Part shown: in pieces, positions 1-8,644 of the stretch
How positions within the stretch are numbered: position 1 is the stretch's first letter
How the letters are laid out: each line of letters begins with the position of its first letter
NCBI GenBank assembly: GCA_021204375.1
Contig: JAJPZL010000232.1
Span: 1 to 8,644 of the forward strand
Reading direction: 5' to 3'
Origin: Bacteroides sp.
Lineage (GTDB): Bacteria > Bacteroidota > Bacteroidia > Bacteroidales > Bacteroidaceae
Length of the DNA: 8,644 bases
The notes under the pieces: model-generated
The model's database searches: none
Told to the model about the DNA's origin: nothing
The model's input: the letters and a program-made list of their open reading frames with translations, nothing else
Position numbers and translations under genes: made by a program

Positions 1-9
1 CACTAACAG

Positions 10-3000
10 ATGTCTTCAAAGACTGTAAATCAAAGAGTTAATTTTGCTTCTATCAAAAATCCGTTGGAATATCCGGATTTCCTTGAAGTGCAATTGAAGT
101 CATTCCAAGACTTTTTCCAGTTAGACACTCCTCCTGAAAAACGTAAGAACGAAGGGTTGTATAAAGTGTTCGCGGAAAATTTCCCGATCGCTGATACAAG
201 GAATAACTTTGTTCTGGAGTTTTTAGATTATCACATTGATCCTCCCCATTATACGATAGATGATTGTATTGAAAGGGGGCTGACTTACAGTGTGCCTTTA
301 AAAGCCAAACTGAAGTTGTATTGTACGGACCCGGATCATGAAGATTTTGATACGGTAATACAGGATGTATTTTTAGGGACTATCCCTTATATGACGGACA
401 AGGCTACTTTTGTGATCAATGGAGCAGAGCGTGTGGTGGTATCTCAGTTGCATCGGTCTCCCGGTGTATTCTTTGGACAGAGTGTCCATGCCAACGGTAC
501 TAAACTTTATTCTGCACGTATTATTCCTTTTAAAGGATCCTGGATCGAATTTGCTACTGACATCAATAATGTGATGTATGCATATATCGACCGTAAAAAG
601 AAATTACCTGTTACCACTCTTCTGAGAGCGATTGGTTTTGAGAATGATAAGGATATCCTTGAGATTTTCAACCTGGCGGAAGAGATAAAGGTTAATAAAA
701 CCAACCTGAAGAAGGTTGTCGGACGCAAATTAGCTGCGCGTGTATTGAAGACGTGGGTAGAAGATTTTGTTGATGAGGATACCGGTGAAGTAGTTTCTGT
801 TGAACGTAATGAAGTAATTATTGATCGTGAAACGGTACTGGAAGCTGACAACATTGAGGATATTATTGACTCGGGTGTTCAGAATATCCTGATCCATAAA
901 GAGAAACCCGACCAGTCCGATTTTTCTATTATATACAATACGCTGCAAAAGGACCCGAGTAACTCGGAAAAAGAGGCAGTGCTCTATATTTATCGTCAGT
1001 TGCGTAATGCGGACCCGGCGGATGACGCGAGTGCGCGGGAGGTTATCAATAATCTCTTCTTTTCGGAAAAGCGTTATGACCTGGGTAAGGTAGGCCGTTA
1101 TCGTATCAACAAGAAGCTGGGGCTTTCTACGGATATCGATGTAAAGGTACTTACCAAAGAGGATATGATCGAGATCATTAAGTATCTGATCGAACTGATC
1201 AATTCGAAAGCGGGTGTGGATGATATTGACCACCTGAGTAACCGCCATGTACGTACGGTGGGTGAGCAGTTGTCTAACCAGTTCGCCGTAGGTCTGGCTC
1301 GTATGTCCCGTACCATCCGTGAGCGCATGAATGTAAGGGACAATGAGGTGTTCACACCGATCGACCTGATCAATGCCAAGACTATATCTTCTGTAATTAA
1401 TACGTTCTTCGGAACGAATGCGTTGTCGCAGTTCATGGACCAGACCAATCCGCTGGCGGAAATTACCCATAAGAGACGTATGTCTGCCCTGGGGCCTGGT
1501 GGTCTTTCGCGTGAGCGTGCGGGATTTGAGGTTCGTGACGTGCACTATACGCACTACGGACGTCTCTGTCCGATCGAGACTCCGGAAGGACCGAATATCG
1601 GACTGATCTCTTCTTTGTGTGTGTATGCGAAGATCAATGACCTTGGATTTATTGAGACTCCGTATCGCCAGGTAGCGGACGGAAAGGTAGATATTTCTGA
1701 TAACGGAGTGATCTATCTGACTGCTGAGGAGGAGGAAGAGAAGATCATTGCACAGGGAAATGCTCCGCTGGATGAGCAGGGTAAGTTTATCCGTAACCGT
1801 GTGAAGGCGCGTCAGGATGCTGACTATCCGTTGGTGGATCCCGCTGAGGTGCAACTGATGGATGTGGCTCCGCAGCAGATCGCTTCTATCGCGGCTTCTT
1901 TAATTCCTTTCCTGGAACACGATGATGCGAACCGTGCCCTGATGGGATCGAACATGATGCGTCAGGCTGTACCGTTGCTCCGGTGTGATTCTCCTATTGT
2001 AGGAACAGGGATCGAACGGCAGCTGGTGAAGGATTCGCGTACGCAGATCACCGCAGAAGGGGATGGAGTGGTAGAGTATGTAGATGCTACTACGATCCAT
2101 ATTTTGTATGACCGTACGGAAGATGAGGATTTTGTAAGTTTTGAGAGTGCACTGAAAGAGTATACGATTCCGAAGTTCCGCAAAACAAACCAGAATATGA
2201 CGATTGACCTTCGTCCGATCTGTACGATCGGTCAACGGGTTAAGAAAGGGGATATCCTGACAGAGGGTTACTCTACGGAGCAGGGTGAGCTGGCATTGGG
2301 TAAGAACCTGCTGGTGGCTTACATGCCCTGGAAGGGATATAACTATGAGGATGCGATCGTACTGAACGAACGTGTGGTACGTGAAGATGTGTTGACTTCT
2401 ATACACGTAGAGGAGTATTCCCTGGAAGTAAGAGAGACTAAGCGAGGTATGGAAGAGCTTACTGCGGATATTCCGAATGTAAGTGAAGAGGCCACCCGTG
2501 ACCTGGATGAAAATGGTATTGTAAGGATCGGTACCAGAATTCAGCCGGGTGATATCCTGATCGGAAAGATTACTCCGAAGAGGGAATCGGATCCTTCTCC
2601 GGAAGAGAAACTGCTCCGTGCAATCTTTGGTGATAAGGCGGGTGATGTGAAGGATGCTTCACTGAAGGCTTCTCCGTCGCTGAGTGGGGTGGTTATTGAT
2701 AAGAAGCTTTTCTCACGGGTGATTAAGAACAGAAGTGCGAAACTGGCTGATAAAGCGTTGTTGCCGAAGATCGATGATGAATTTGAATCGAAGGTGGCTG
2801 ACCTGAAATCTATCCTGGTGAAGAAGCTGATCCAGCTGACTGAAGGAAAGGTGTCTCAGGGTGTAAAGGATTACCTGGGAGCTGAAATTATTGCCAAGGG
2901 CGTGAATTTCCGTTATTCGGATTTTGAGAACCTGGATTTTACTTCTATCCAGCTTAGCAAGTGGACGAATGATGATCGTACCAACAGTATGATCCGTGAC

Positions 3001-3822
3001 CTGATCCTGAACTACCTGAAGAAGTATAAGGAGCTGGATGCGGAGCTGAAACGTAAGAAGTTTGCTATTACCATCGGGGATGAGCTGCCTGCCGGTATTA
3101 TCCAGATGGCTAAAGTATATATTGCCAAGAAACGTAAGATCGGTGTAGGGGATAAGATGGCCGGTCGTCACGGTAACAAGGGTATTGTATCCCGCGTAGT
3201 GCGCCAGGAGGATATGCCGTTCCTGGAAGATGGAACACCGGTTGATATTGTATTGAACCCACTGGGGGTACCTTCGCGTATGAACCTGGGTCAGATCTTT
3301 GAAGCGGTCCTTGGTTCGGCCGGAAAGAAACTGGGCGTTAAGTTTGCGACTCCTATTTTTGACGGTGCTTCTCTGGAGGATATTACAGAGTGGACAGACA
3401 AGGCGGGACTTCCCCGGTTTGGTAAGACTTACCTGTATGACGGAGGGACCGGTGAACGTTTTGACCAGCCTGCTACAGTAGGTATAACTTACATGCTGAA
3501 ACTGGGACACATGGTTGAAGATAAGATGCATGCCCGTTCGATCGGTCCTTATTCATTGATCACTCAGCAGCCGTTAGGTGGTAAGGCACAGTTCGGTGGA
3601 CAGCGTTTCGGAGAGATGGAGGTATGGGCACTTGAAGCGTTCGGTGCCGCTCATATCCTACAGGAGATCCTTACTACAAAGTCGGACGACGTAGTGAGAC
3701 GTTCAAAAGCCTACGAAGCCATTGTAAAAGGGGAGCCGATGCCTCAACCGGGTATTCCTGAGTCCCTGAATGTATTGTTTCACGAACTCCGGGGGCTGGG
3801 ATTGAGTGTCAATCTTGAATAA
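10..3822 (+). CDS. rpoB: DNA-directed RNA polymerase subunit beta (RpoB), complete
   Basis: This gene encodes the beta subunit of core RNA polymerase, which forms one pincer of the DNA cleft and, with beta prime, the active centre. The 1270-residue length fits Bacteroidales RpoB as I recall it. Seen in order: the N-terminal lobe with a [13 protein letters not shown] motif near 140; a lobe insertion region at about 225-350; the rifampicin pocket at about 466-535; [15 protein letters not shown] near 775; the flap-tip helix with L868, L869, I872 and F873, which in E. coli contacts sigma region 4; and [12 protein letters not shown] with K1049 and K1057, matching E. coli K1065 and K1073. The C-terminal clamp segment ends in GLSVNLE. 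In the rifampicin pocket D477, H487, S492, P525 and I533 match the sensitive E. coli residues D516, H526, S531, P564 and I572. The start gives the usual MSS..VNQRVNF N-terminus; no Shine-Dalgarno lies in the nine bases before it. The gene ends in three in-frame TAA codons. H413, R858 and R1230 depart from residues shared by E. coli and Thermus (see findings). Confidence 0.99.
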   Translation: MSSKTVNQRVNFASIKNPLEYPDFLEVQLKSFQDFFQLDTPPEKRKNEGLYKVFAENFPIADTRNNFVLEFLDYHIDPPHYTIDDCIERGLTYSVPLKAKLKLYCTDPDHEDFDTVIQDVFLGTIPYMTDKATFVINGAERVVVSQLHRSPGVFFGQSVHANGTKLYSARIIPFKGSWIEFATDINNVMYAYIDRKKKLPVTTLLRAIGFENDKDILEIFNLAEEIKVNKTNLKKVVGRKLAARVLKTWVEDFVDEDTGEVVSVERNEVIIDRETVLEADNIEDIIDSGVQNILIHKEKPDQSDFSIIYNTLQKDPSNSEKEAVLYIYRQLRNADPADDASAREVINNLFFSEKRYDLGKVGRYRINKKLGLSTDIDVKVLTKEDMIEIIKYLIELINSKAGVDDIDHLSNRHVRTVGEQLSNQFAVGLARMSRTIRERMNVRDNEVFTPIDLINAKTISSVINTFFGTNALSQFMDQTNPLAEITHKRRMSALGPGGLSRERAGFEVRDVHYTHYGRLCPIETPEGPNIGLISSLCVYAKINDLGFIETPYRQVADGKVDISDNGVIYLTAEEEEEKIIAQGNAPLDEQGKFIRNRVKARQDADYPLVDPAEVQLMDVAPQQIASIAASLIPFLEHDDANRALMGSNMMRQAVPLLRCDSPIVGTGIERQLVKDSRTQITAEGDGVVEYVDATTIHILYDRTEDEDFVSFESALKEYTIPKFRKTNQNMTIDLRPICTIGQRVKKGDILTEGYSTEQGELALGKNLLVAYMPWKGYNYEDAIVLNERVVREDVLTSIHVEEYSLEVRETKRGMEELTADIPNVSEEATRDLDENGIVRIGTRIQPGDILIGKITPKRESDPSPEEKLLRAIFGDKAGDVKDASLKASPSLSGVVIDKKLFSRVIKNRSAKLADKALLPKIDDEFESKVADLKSILVKKLIQLTEGKVSQGVKDYLGAEIIAKGVNFRYSDFENLDFTSIQLSKWTNDDRTNSMIRDLILNYLKKYKELDAELKRKKFAITIGDELPAGIIQMAKVYIAKKRKIGVGDKMAGRHGNKGIVSRVVRQEDMPFLEDGTPVDIVLNPLGVPSRMNLGQIFEAVLGSAGKKLGVKFATPIFDGASLEDITEWTDKAGLPRFGKTYLYDGGTGERFDQPATVGITYMLKLGHMVEDKMHARSIGPYSLITQQPLGGKAQFGGQRFGEMEVWALEAFGAAHILQEILTTKSDDVVRRSKAYEAIVKGEPMPQPGIPESLNVLFHELRGLGLSVNLE

Positions 3823-3831
3823 TAATAAGAT

Positions 3832-3867
3832 GGAGGGGTATACCTTATTTGGTGAGGTATCTCCTTC
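3832..3867 (+). other. Strong imperfect RNA hairpin between rpoB and rpoC
   Basis: The stem has 15 base pairs, three of them G-U, with a single bulged U at 3839 and a five-base loop at 3848-3852. The outer arm 3832-3838 pairs with 3861-3867, and the inner arm 3840-3847 with 3853-3860. It starts four bases after the last rpoB stop codon. No T-run follows (the next bases are TTCCCAATTTC), so it is not a standard intrinsic terminator. A pause, an RNase processing site or a stabiliser of the upstream message are possible roles; all are inference. The pairing itself is read directly from the sequence. Confidence 0.6.
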
Positions 3868-3868
3868 T

Positions 3869-3911
3869 TCCCAATTTCTAAAATATATAAACTCTTTACA
3901 TAATAAACAGT
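3869..3911 (+). promoter_or_regulatory. A/T-rich leader of rpoC without Shine-Dalgarno
   Basis: About four fifths of these 43 bases are A or T, and no AGGAGG-like sequence lies near the rpoC ATG (the immediate context is AATAAACAGT-ATG). This is the pattern expected in Bacteroidota, where initiation commonly relies on an unstructured A/U-rich leader rather than Shine-Dalgarno pairing. No TAnnTTTG promoter element is present in the gap, so rpoC is probably expressed by read-through from rpoB. Confidence 0.45.
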
Positions 3912-6900
3912 ATGGCTTTTAGAAAAGAAAATAAGATAAAGAGTAACTTCTCGAAAATCTCTATCGGACTGGCTTCCCCGGAAGAAATCCTGGAGAAATC
4001 GAGTGGGGAAGTACTGAAGCCTGAAACAATTAATTACCGTACTTACAAGCCGGAACGGGATGGATTGTTCTGTGAACGTATTTTCGGACCGATCAAGGAT
4101 TACGAATGTCATTGTGGAAAGTACAAGCGTATTCGTTACAAAGGGATCGTCTGCGACCGTTGCGGGGTGGAAGTTACTGAAAAGAAAGTGAGACGGGAAA
4201 GAATGGGGCATATCCAGCTGGTAGTGCCGGTGGCCCATATCTGGTATTTCCGTTCTCTTCCGAATAAGATCGGTTATTTATTAGGGCTTCCTACCAAGAA
4301 GCTTGATTCTATCATATATTACGAACGGTATGTAGTGATACAGCCGGGCGTTAAAGAGGCAGAGGGTGTGACTACTTTTGATCTTTTGTCTGAAGAGGAG
4401 TATCTGGATATACTGGATACGCTTCCGAAGGATAACCAGTACCTGGAAGATACGGATCCGAATAAGTTCATTGCCAGAATGGGAGCGGAAGCTGTGTATG
4501 ATCTGCTTTCACGCATTGACCTGGATGCGCTTTCTTACGATCTGAGACACCGTGCGAGCAATAATTCTTCTCAGCAGAGAAAGAATGAAGCGTTGAAGCG
4601 TCTGCAGGTAGTGGAATCGTTCCGTGCTTCACGCGGTCGCAATAAACCGGAGTGGATGATCGTACGTATCGTACCGGTTATACCGCCCGAACTGAGACCG
4701 TTGGTTCCTTTGGACGGAGGACGTTTTGCTACTTCTGACCTGAATGATCTCTACCGCCGTGTGATCATTCGTAACAATCGTCTGAAGAGATTGATCGAGA
4801 TCAAGGCGCCTGAGGTGATCCTGCGTAATGAGAAGCGTATGCTTCAGGAGTCGGTAGACTCGTTGTTTGACAACTCCTGTAAATCGAGTGCGGTTAAGAC
4901 AGATATGAACCGTCCGTTGAAATCTCTTTCGGATAGTTTGAAGGGTAAACAGGGACGTTTCCGTCAGAACCTGCTCGGTAAACGTGTGGACTACTCGGCA
5001 CGTTCGGTAATTATAGTAGGCCCTGAACTTAAGATGCACGAATGCGGTATTCCGAAGCTGATGGCGGCGGAATTGTATAAACCGTTCATCATCCGTAAGC
5101 TGATCGAGCGGGGGATCGTAAAGACTGTAAAGTCTGCCAAGAAGATCGTAGACCGCAAGGAGGCGGTGATCTGGGATATCCTGGAACATGTGATGAAAGG
5201 GCATCCGGTACTGTTGAACCGTGCCCCGACCCTGCACCGTCTGGGTATTCAGGCTTTCCAGCCTAAAATGATCGAGGGTAAGGCTATTCAGTTACACCCG
5301 CTGGCCTGTACTGCTTTTAATGCGGACTTTGACGGTGACCAGATGGCTGTTCACCTTCCGCTCAGTAACGATGCAATTCTGGAAGCTCAGATGTTGATGC
5401 TGGCTTCTCATAATATATTGAACCCTGCCAATGGGGCTCCTATTACTGTACCTTCTCAGGACATGGTACTAGGTCTTTATTATATTACTAAACTCAGAAC
5501 GGGAGCGAAAGGCGAGGGTCTTACTTTCTACGGAGCGGAAGAGGCGATAATCGCTTATAACGAGGGCCGCGTGGATATTCATGCTCCGGTCAAGGTGATC
5601 GTAAAAGACCTAGACGAAGAGGGTAATATTGTAGATGTACTGCGTGAAACTTCGGTAGGACGTGTGATTGTCAATGAGATCGTTCCTTATGAAGTGGGGT
5701 ATATCAACGAGATCATCTCTAAAAAATCACTTCGGGATATTATCGGGAATGTTGTTAAAACCTGTGGTGTTAGCCGTACGGCTGAATTCCTGGATGGTAT
5801 TAAAGATCTGGGTTATAAGATGGCTTTCCAGGGCGGATTGTCCTTTAACCTGGATGATATCATTATCCCGAAAGAGAAAGAGATCCTGGTACAGAAGGGA
5901 TATGATGAGGTAGAGCAGGTGATCAATAACTATAACATGGGATTCATTACCAATAATGAACGTTATAACCAGGTGATCGATATCTGGACGCATGTTAACT
6001 CGGAACTTTCAAATATTCTGATGAAAACAATCTCTACGGATGATCAGGGATTCAACTCAGTATATATGATGCTTGACTCGGGTGCCCGTGGTTCGAAGGA
6101 ACAGATCCGTCAGCTCTCCGGTATGCGTGGTTTGATGGCCAAGCCTCAGAAAGCGGGTGCGGAAGGTGGTCAGATCATTGAGAACCCGATTTTGGCGAAC
6201 TTTAAAGAGGGACTTTCCGTATTGGAGTATTTTATCTCTACGCACGGTGCCCGTAAAGGTTTGGCGGATACGGCTCTTAAGACTGCGGATGCAGGGTACC
6301 TGACCCGTCGTCTGGTGGATGTTTCGCACGATGTGATCATTAACGAAGAGGATTGTGGTACATTACGTGGTTTTAGTTGTACGGACCTTAAGAATAATGA
6401 TGATGTAATTGCTACGCTTTACGAACGTATCCTGGGTCGTGTGTCGGTTCATGATATTATTCATCCTACTACCGGGGAGCTGTTGGTTGCCGGTGGAGAG
6501 GAGATCAGAGAAGATATAGCCGCGAAGATCGAAAAGTCTCCGATCGAAAGTGTGGAGATCCGCTCGGTACTTACCTGCGAATCCAAGAAAGGTGTTTGTG
6601 TTAAGTGTTACGGACGTAACCTGGCCACCGGCCGGATGGTTCAGCGAGGGGAGGCTGTGGGTGTAATCGCGGCACAGTCTATCGGTGAGCCGGGAACACA
6701 GCTGACACTGCGTACCTTCCATGCCGGGGGTACTGCTGCCAACATTGCTGCTAATGCAACCATTGTGGCCAGAAATAAATCCCGCCTGGAATTTGATGAG
6801 CTTCGTACGGTAGATACGGTGGATGAAACAGGAGAAGCTGTAAAAGTGGTGGTCGGTCGTCTGGCTGAGGTTCGTTTCATTGATGTAAATACAGGCATTA

Positions 6901-8195
6901 TTCTTTCTACGCAGAATGTTCCTTATGGATCTAAACTGTATGCTGTAGATGGAGAGGTGGTAGAAAAAGGTAAGACCATTGCCCGCTGGGACCCCTTCAA
7001 CGCTGTTATTATTACAGAAGCTACCGGTAAGATCGAATTTGAGAACGTGATCGAGAATGTTACGTATAAGATCGAATCGGATGAAACAACCGGTCTGTGT
7101 GAAATTATTATTATAGAATCTAAAGATAAGACCAAGGTACCTTCTGCACACATCTTTGATGAAAGCGGTGAGTTGATCCGTACGTATAACCTTCCGGTGG
7201 GTGGCCACGTGGTAATGGATAACACCCAGAAGGTGAAAGCGGGGGATGTGATCGTGAAGATCCCCAGAGCGGTAGGTAAGGCCGGGGATATCACCGGAGG
7301 TCTTCCGCGTGTTACGGAACTTTTCGAAGCCCGTAATCCGTCTAACCCTGCTGTGGTGTCGGAAATTAACGGTGAGGTAACTATGGGTAAGATCAAACGT
7401 GGTAACCGTGAGATCATCGTAACTTCCAAGACGGGTGAAGTGAAGAAGTACTTAGTTGCGCTTTCCAAGCAGATCCTGGTACAGGAGAACGACTATGTAC
7501 GTGCCGGTACACCTCTGTCGGATGGTGCTACTACCCCTGCGGATATTCTGGCTATTAAAGGGCCTACGGCCGTACAGGAATATATTATGAACGAGGTGCA
7601 GGATGTATATCGTTTGCAGGGTGTGAAGATCAATGATAAACACTTTGAGATCATTGTCCGTCAGATGATGAGAAAGGTGAAAATTGATGAACCGGGTGAT
7701 ACACGCTTCCTGGAACAACAGATCGTGGATAAGCTGGAGTTCATGGAAGAGAATGATCGTATCTGGGGTAAGAAAGTGGTGTTGGATTCAGGAGATTCAC
7801 AAACCATGCGTCCGGGACAGATCGTAACGGCCCGTAAGCTACATGACGAAAATAGTATGCTGAAGCGTCGTGACCTTAAACCGGTTGTGGTGAGAGATAC
7901 GGTAGCGGCTACTTCCCGTCAGATCCTGCAGGGTATTACCCGCGCGGCTCTTCAGACTTCCAGCTTTATGTCGGCTGCTTCCTTCCAGGAAACAACCAAG
8001 GTATTGAACGAAGCTGCTATCAATGGTAAGGTGGACCGCCTGGAGGGTATGAAGGAGAATGTGATCTGTGGTCACCTGATCCCTGCCGGTACCGGACAGA
8101 GAGAGTTCGACAAGATCATTGTGGGTTCGAAAGAGGAGTATGATCGTATCCTGGCGAACAAGAAGACAGTACTCGATTATAATGAAGTAGAGTAA
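3912..8195 (+). CDS. rpoC: DNA-directed RNA polymerase subunit beta prime (RpoC), complete
   Basis: This gene encodes the beta prime subunit, which carries the catalytic magnesium and the DNA clamp of RNA polymerase. The 1427 residues match the Bacteroidales size as I recall it. In order: zinc site 1 with C66, C68, C81 and C84 (same spacing as E. coli C70, C72, C85, C88); clamp helices at about 274-321, the main sigma-binding surface; the switch-2 segment [16 protein letters not shown]; the catalytic NADFDGDQM loop with D472, D474 and D476; the bridge helix at about 770-805; zinc site 2 with C815, C889, C896 and C899; and the trigger loop with R934 and H937 (E. coli R933, H936). An insertion of roughly 170 residues (about 945-1118) interrupts the trigger loop, as SI3 does in E. 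coli, then [17 protein letters not shown] resumes it. The end has the conserved [12 protein letters not shown] and LIPAGTG motifs. The start gives the usual MAFRKENK N-terminus. Two TAA codons close the frame. C323 replaces an arginine shared by E. coli and Thermus (R311 in E. coli). Confidence 0.99.
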   Translation: MAFRKENKIKSNFSKISIGLASPEEILEKSSGEVLKPETINYRTYKPERDGLFCERIFGPIKDYECHCGKYKRIRYKGIVCDRCGVEVTEKKVRRERMGHIQLVVPVAHIWYFRSLPNKIGYLLGLPTKKLDSIIYYERYVVIQPGVKEAEGVTTFDLLSEEEYLDILDTLPKDNQYLEDTDPNKFIARMGAEAVYDLLSRIDLDALSYDLRHRASNNSSQQRKNEALKRLQVVESFRASRGRNKPEWMIVRIVPVIPPELRPLVPLDGGRFATSDLNDLYRRVIIRNNRLKRLIEIKAPEVILRNEKRMLQESVDSLFDNSCKSSAVKTDMNRPLKSLSDSLKGKQGRFRQNLLGKRVDYSARSVIIVGPELKMHECGIPKLMAAELYKPFIIRKLIERGIVKTVKSAKKIVDRKEAVIWDILEHVMKGHPVLLNRAPTLHRLGIQAFQPKMIEGKAIQLHPLACTAFNADFDGDQMAVHLPLSNDAILEAQMLMLASHNILNPANGAPITVPSQDMVLGLYYITKLRTGAKGEGLTFYGAEEAIIAYNEGRVDIHAPVKVIVKDLDEEGNIVDVLRETSVGRVIVNEIVPYEVGYINEIISKKSLRDIIGNVVKTCGVSRTAEFLDGIKDLGYKMAFQGGLSFNLDDIIIPKEKEILVQKGYDEVEQVINNYNMGFITNNERYNQVIDIWTHVNSELSNILMKTISTDDQGFNSVYMMLDSGARGSKEQIRQLSGMRGLMAKPQKAGAEGGQIIENPILANFKEGLSVLEYFISTHGARKGLADTALKTADAGYLTRRLVDVSHDVIINEEDCGTLRGFSCTDLKNNDDVIATLYERILGRVSVHDIIHPTTGELLVAGGEEIREDIAAKIEKSPIESVEIRSVLTCESKKGVCVKCYGRNLATGRMVQRGEAVGVIAAQSIGEPGTQLTLRTFHAGGTAANIAANATIVARNKSRLEFDELRTVDTVDETGEAVKVVVGRLAEVRFIDVNTGIILSTQNVPYGSKLYAVDGEVVEKGKTIARWDPFNAVIITEATGKIEFENVIENVTYKIESDETTGLCEIIIIESKDKTKVPSAHIFDESGELIRTYNLPVGGHVVMDNTQKVKAGDVIVKIPRAVGKAGDITGGLPRVTELFEARNPSNPAVVSEINGEVTMGKIKRGNREIIVTSKTGEVKKYLVALSKQILVQENDYVRAGTPLSDGATTPADILAIKGPTAVQEYIMNEVQDVYRLQGVKINDKHFEIIVRQMMRKVKIDEPGDTRFLEQQIVDKLEFMEENDRIWGKKVVLDSGDSQTMRPGQIVTARKLHDENSMLKRRDLKPVVVRDTVAATSRQILQGITRAALQTSSFMSAASFQETTKVLNEAAINGKVDRLEGMKENVICGHLIPAGTGQREFDKIIVGSKEEYDRILANKKTVLDYNEVE

Positions 8196-8220
8196 TAAGT
8201 TATCTGTTCACTATATTCTT

Positions 8221-8256
8221 AAAAGAGCATATCACCCGGTGGTATGCTCTTTTTTT
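8221..8256 (+). terminator. Intrinsic terminator after rpoC
   Basis: The left arm, beginning AAAAGAGCATA, pairs with the right arm ending TATGCTCTTTT around a three- to five-base loop near 8235-8239. The stem is up to 15 pairs with one G-U. Seven consecutive T residues (8250-8256) follow or overlap the base of the right arm. It lies 25 bases after the rpoC stop codon and is the expected end of the rpoB-rpoC transcript. On the minus strand only four T residues follow the stem, so termination in that direction would be weaker. Confidence 0.93.
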
Positions 8257-8263
8257 CAGAAAC

Positions 8264-8295
8264 TTACCGCCATGATGAAATTTTGAGTATATTTG
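8264..8295 (+). promoter_or_regulatory. Candidate Bacteroidota-type promoter for the DUF3467 gene
   Basis: TATATTTG at 8288-8295 matches the -7 consensus TAnnTTTG used by the primary sigma factor of Bacteroides. TTAC at 8264-8267, 20 bases upstream, is only a weak match to the -33 TTTG box. Transcription would begin near 8300-8303, giving a leader of about 25 bases. The site lies between the rpoC terminator and the next start codon, where a promoter is needed. The consensus also occurs by chance in the coding regions here, so position is the main support. Confidence 0.6.
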
Positions 8296-8327
8296 TCTTT
8301 TCTACTACGTACTAAAAACACCTCATT

Positions 8328-8630
8328 ATGGAAGAAAATAACGGTCAGTTGCAGATCGAACTTAACGATGAAACAGGGCAGGGTATCTACTCTAATCTTG
8401 CTATTATCACTCATTCCAGTTCTGAATTTATTGTAGATTTTATACGGGCGATGCCAGGACTGCCGAAAGCGGGGGTAAAGTCGCGCATTATCATTGCTCC
8501 GGAACATGCAAAGCGTTTGCTAAGGGCACTCGAAGAGAACATTTGTAAATATGAGTCAACGTACGGTTCTATCCGGGTTCCGGAAGAGGGAGTTCTGCCG
8601 CTGTTAAAAAAGCCGGCAGCGGAAGCATGA
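8328..8630 (+). CDS. DUF3467 domain protein, function unknown
   Basis: This is a 100-residue soluble protein with no signal peptide or membrane segment. It fits the DUF3467 family as I recognise it: the GIYSNLAIITHSSSEFIVDF segment (residues 19-38) followed by SRIIIAPEHAKRLLRALEEN (52-71) and KYE. The family pattern is roughly Y-x-N-x-x-x-x-x-H-[ST]-x-x-EF-x-x-DF, then a strand, a P-x-x-AKRLL helix, and N-x-x-x-YE. The tail from about residue 82 is low in complexity and ends in lysine, alanine and glutamate. There is one cysteine (C73) and no catalytic signature, so a binding or structural role is more likely than an enzymatic one, but that is inference. The ATG at 8328 is the only good start; the leader is A-rich without Shine-Dalgarno. 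The gene sits directly downstream of rpoC, as I recall for other Bacteroidota, yet a terminator and its own promoter separate the two. It ends in TGA. Confidence 0.9.
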   Translation: MEENNGQLQIELNDETGQGIYSNLAIITHSSSEFIVDFIRAMPGLPKAGVKSRIIIAPEHAKRLLRALEENICKYESTYGSIRVPEEGVLPLLKKPAAEA

Positions 8631-8644
8631 CCCTATTTTCTGCC

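Noticed and set aside
204..211. TAACTTTG matching the Bacteroidota -7 promoter consensus inside rpoB; also TACTTTTG at 405-412 and 4373-4380
   Set aside because: All are within conserved coding sequence and not near a gene start. They show that the short consensus occurs by chance and limit the confidence of the DUF3467 promoter.
1405..1608. Rifampicin-resistance substitution in the RpoB pocket
   Set aside because: D477, H487, S492, P525 and I533 match the sensitive E. coli residues. The differences T479, A483 and M491 (E. coli N518, S522, I530) fit what I recall as the normal Bacteroides sequence.
730..1854. 374-codon open frame on the minus strand opposite rpoB
   Set aside because: It lies wholly opposite strongly conserved RpoB coding sequence, shows no recognisable domain, and has an arginine/threonine/isoleucine-rich composition typical of antisense shadows. 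The long minus-strand frames at 2713-3531 and 6363-7208 were rejected on the same grounds.
3831..3838. TGGAGGGG as a Shine-Dalgarno site
   Set aside because: It is more than 70 bases from the rpoC ATG, no start codon lies at suitable spacing, and it is paired in the hairpin.
3832..3867. rpoB-rpoC hairpin as an intrinsic terminator
   Set aside because: No T-run follows the stem, and ending transcription here would cut off rpoC, for which no promoter is seen in the gap.
8256..8507. Minus-strand frame of 83 codons across the DUF3467 promoter and 5' half
   Set aside because: No recognisable domain, overlaps a recognised gene, and would run into the terminator; likely chance.
1..8644. Mobile elements, CRISPR arrays, tRNA or rRNA genes, or a defence or secretion system
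   Set aside because: Three core-type genes fill almost the entire window; no terminal repeats, repeat-spacer pattern, transposase or RNA gene was seen.
8631..8644. Start of a further gene or terminator after DUF3467
   Set aside because: Only 14 bases remain, with no start codon or stem visible.

Overview
The window is a chromosomal core segment of a Bacteroidota genome, most likely order Bacteroidales (a Bacteroides/Parabacteroides-type gut lineage; genus not resolved from sequence alone). The evidence is the length and sequence character of the two large RNA polymerase subunits (1270 and 1427 residues), the absence of Shine-Dalgarno sequences before all three genes, A/T-rich leaders, a Bacteroidota-type TAnnTTTG promoter element before the third gene, and a DUF3467 gene directly after rpoC, an arrangement I recall as typical of this phylum.

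Layout, all on the plus strand: rpoB (10-3822, beta subunit) begins 9 bases into the window, so its promoter and the upstream ribosomal-protein genes usually found there lie outside. An 89-base gap follows with a strong imperfect hairpin (3832-3867) and an A/T-rich leader, then rpoC (3912-8195, beta prime subunit). A 132-base gap holds a convincing intrinsic terminator (8221-8256) and a candidate promoter (-7 element at 8288-8295) for a 100-residue DUF3467 protein (8328-8630). The last 14 bases hold nothing I can call.

RpoB and RpoC are both complete and assemble with the alpha and omega subunits, encoded elsewhere, into core RNA polymerase. All catalytic elements are intact: the NADFDGD magnesium loop, two beta lysines, both zinc sites, the trigger loop and the bridge helix. 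The rifampicin pocket looks like a sensitive enzyme. rpoB and rpoC appear co-transcribed and end at the terminator; DUF3467 seems to be a separate short unit of unknown function.

No mobile element, CRISPR array, tRNA or rRNA gene, or new multi-gene system is visible. The most unusual signal is inside the polymerase: four positions that are the same in Escherichia coli and Thermus carry a different residue here (beta H413, R858, R1230; beta prime C323), each explicable by one C-to-T or G-to-A transition. R858 lies at the base of the flap-tip helix that binds sigma region 4. These could be lineage-specific changes, strain mutations, or sequence/assembly artefacts. Secondary points are the rpoB-rpoC hairpin, the rpoC-DUF3467 linkage and a change in codon choice along rpoB.
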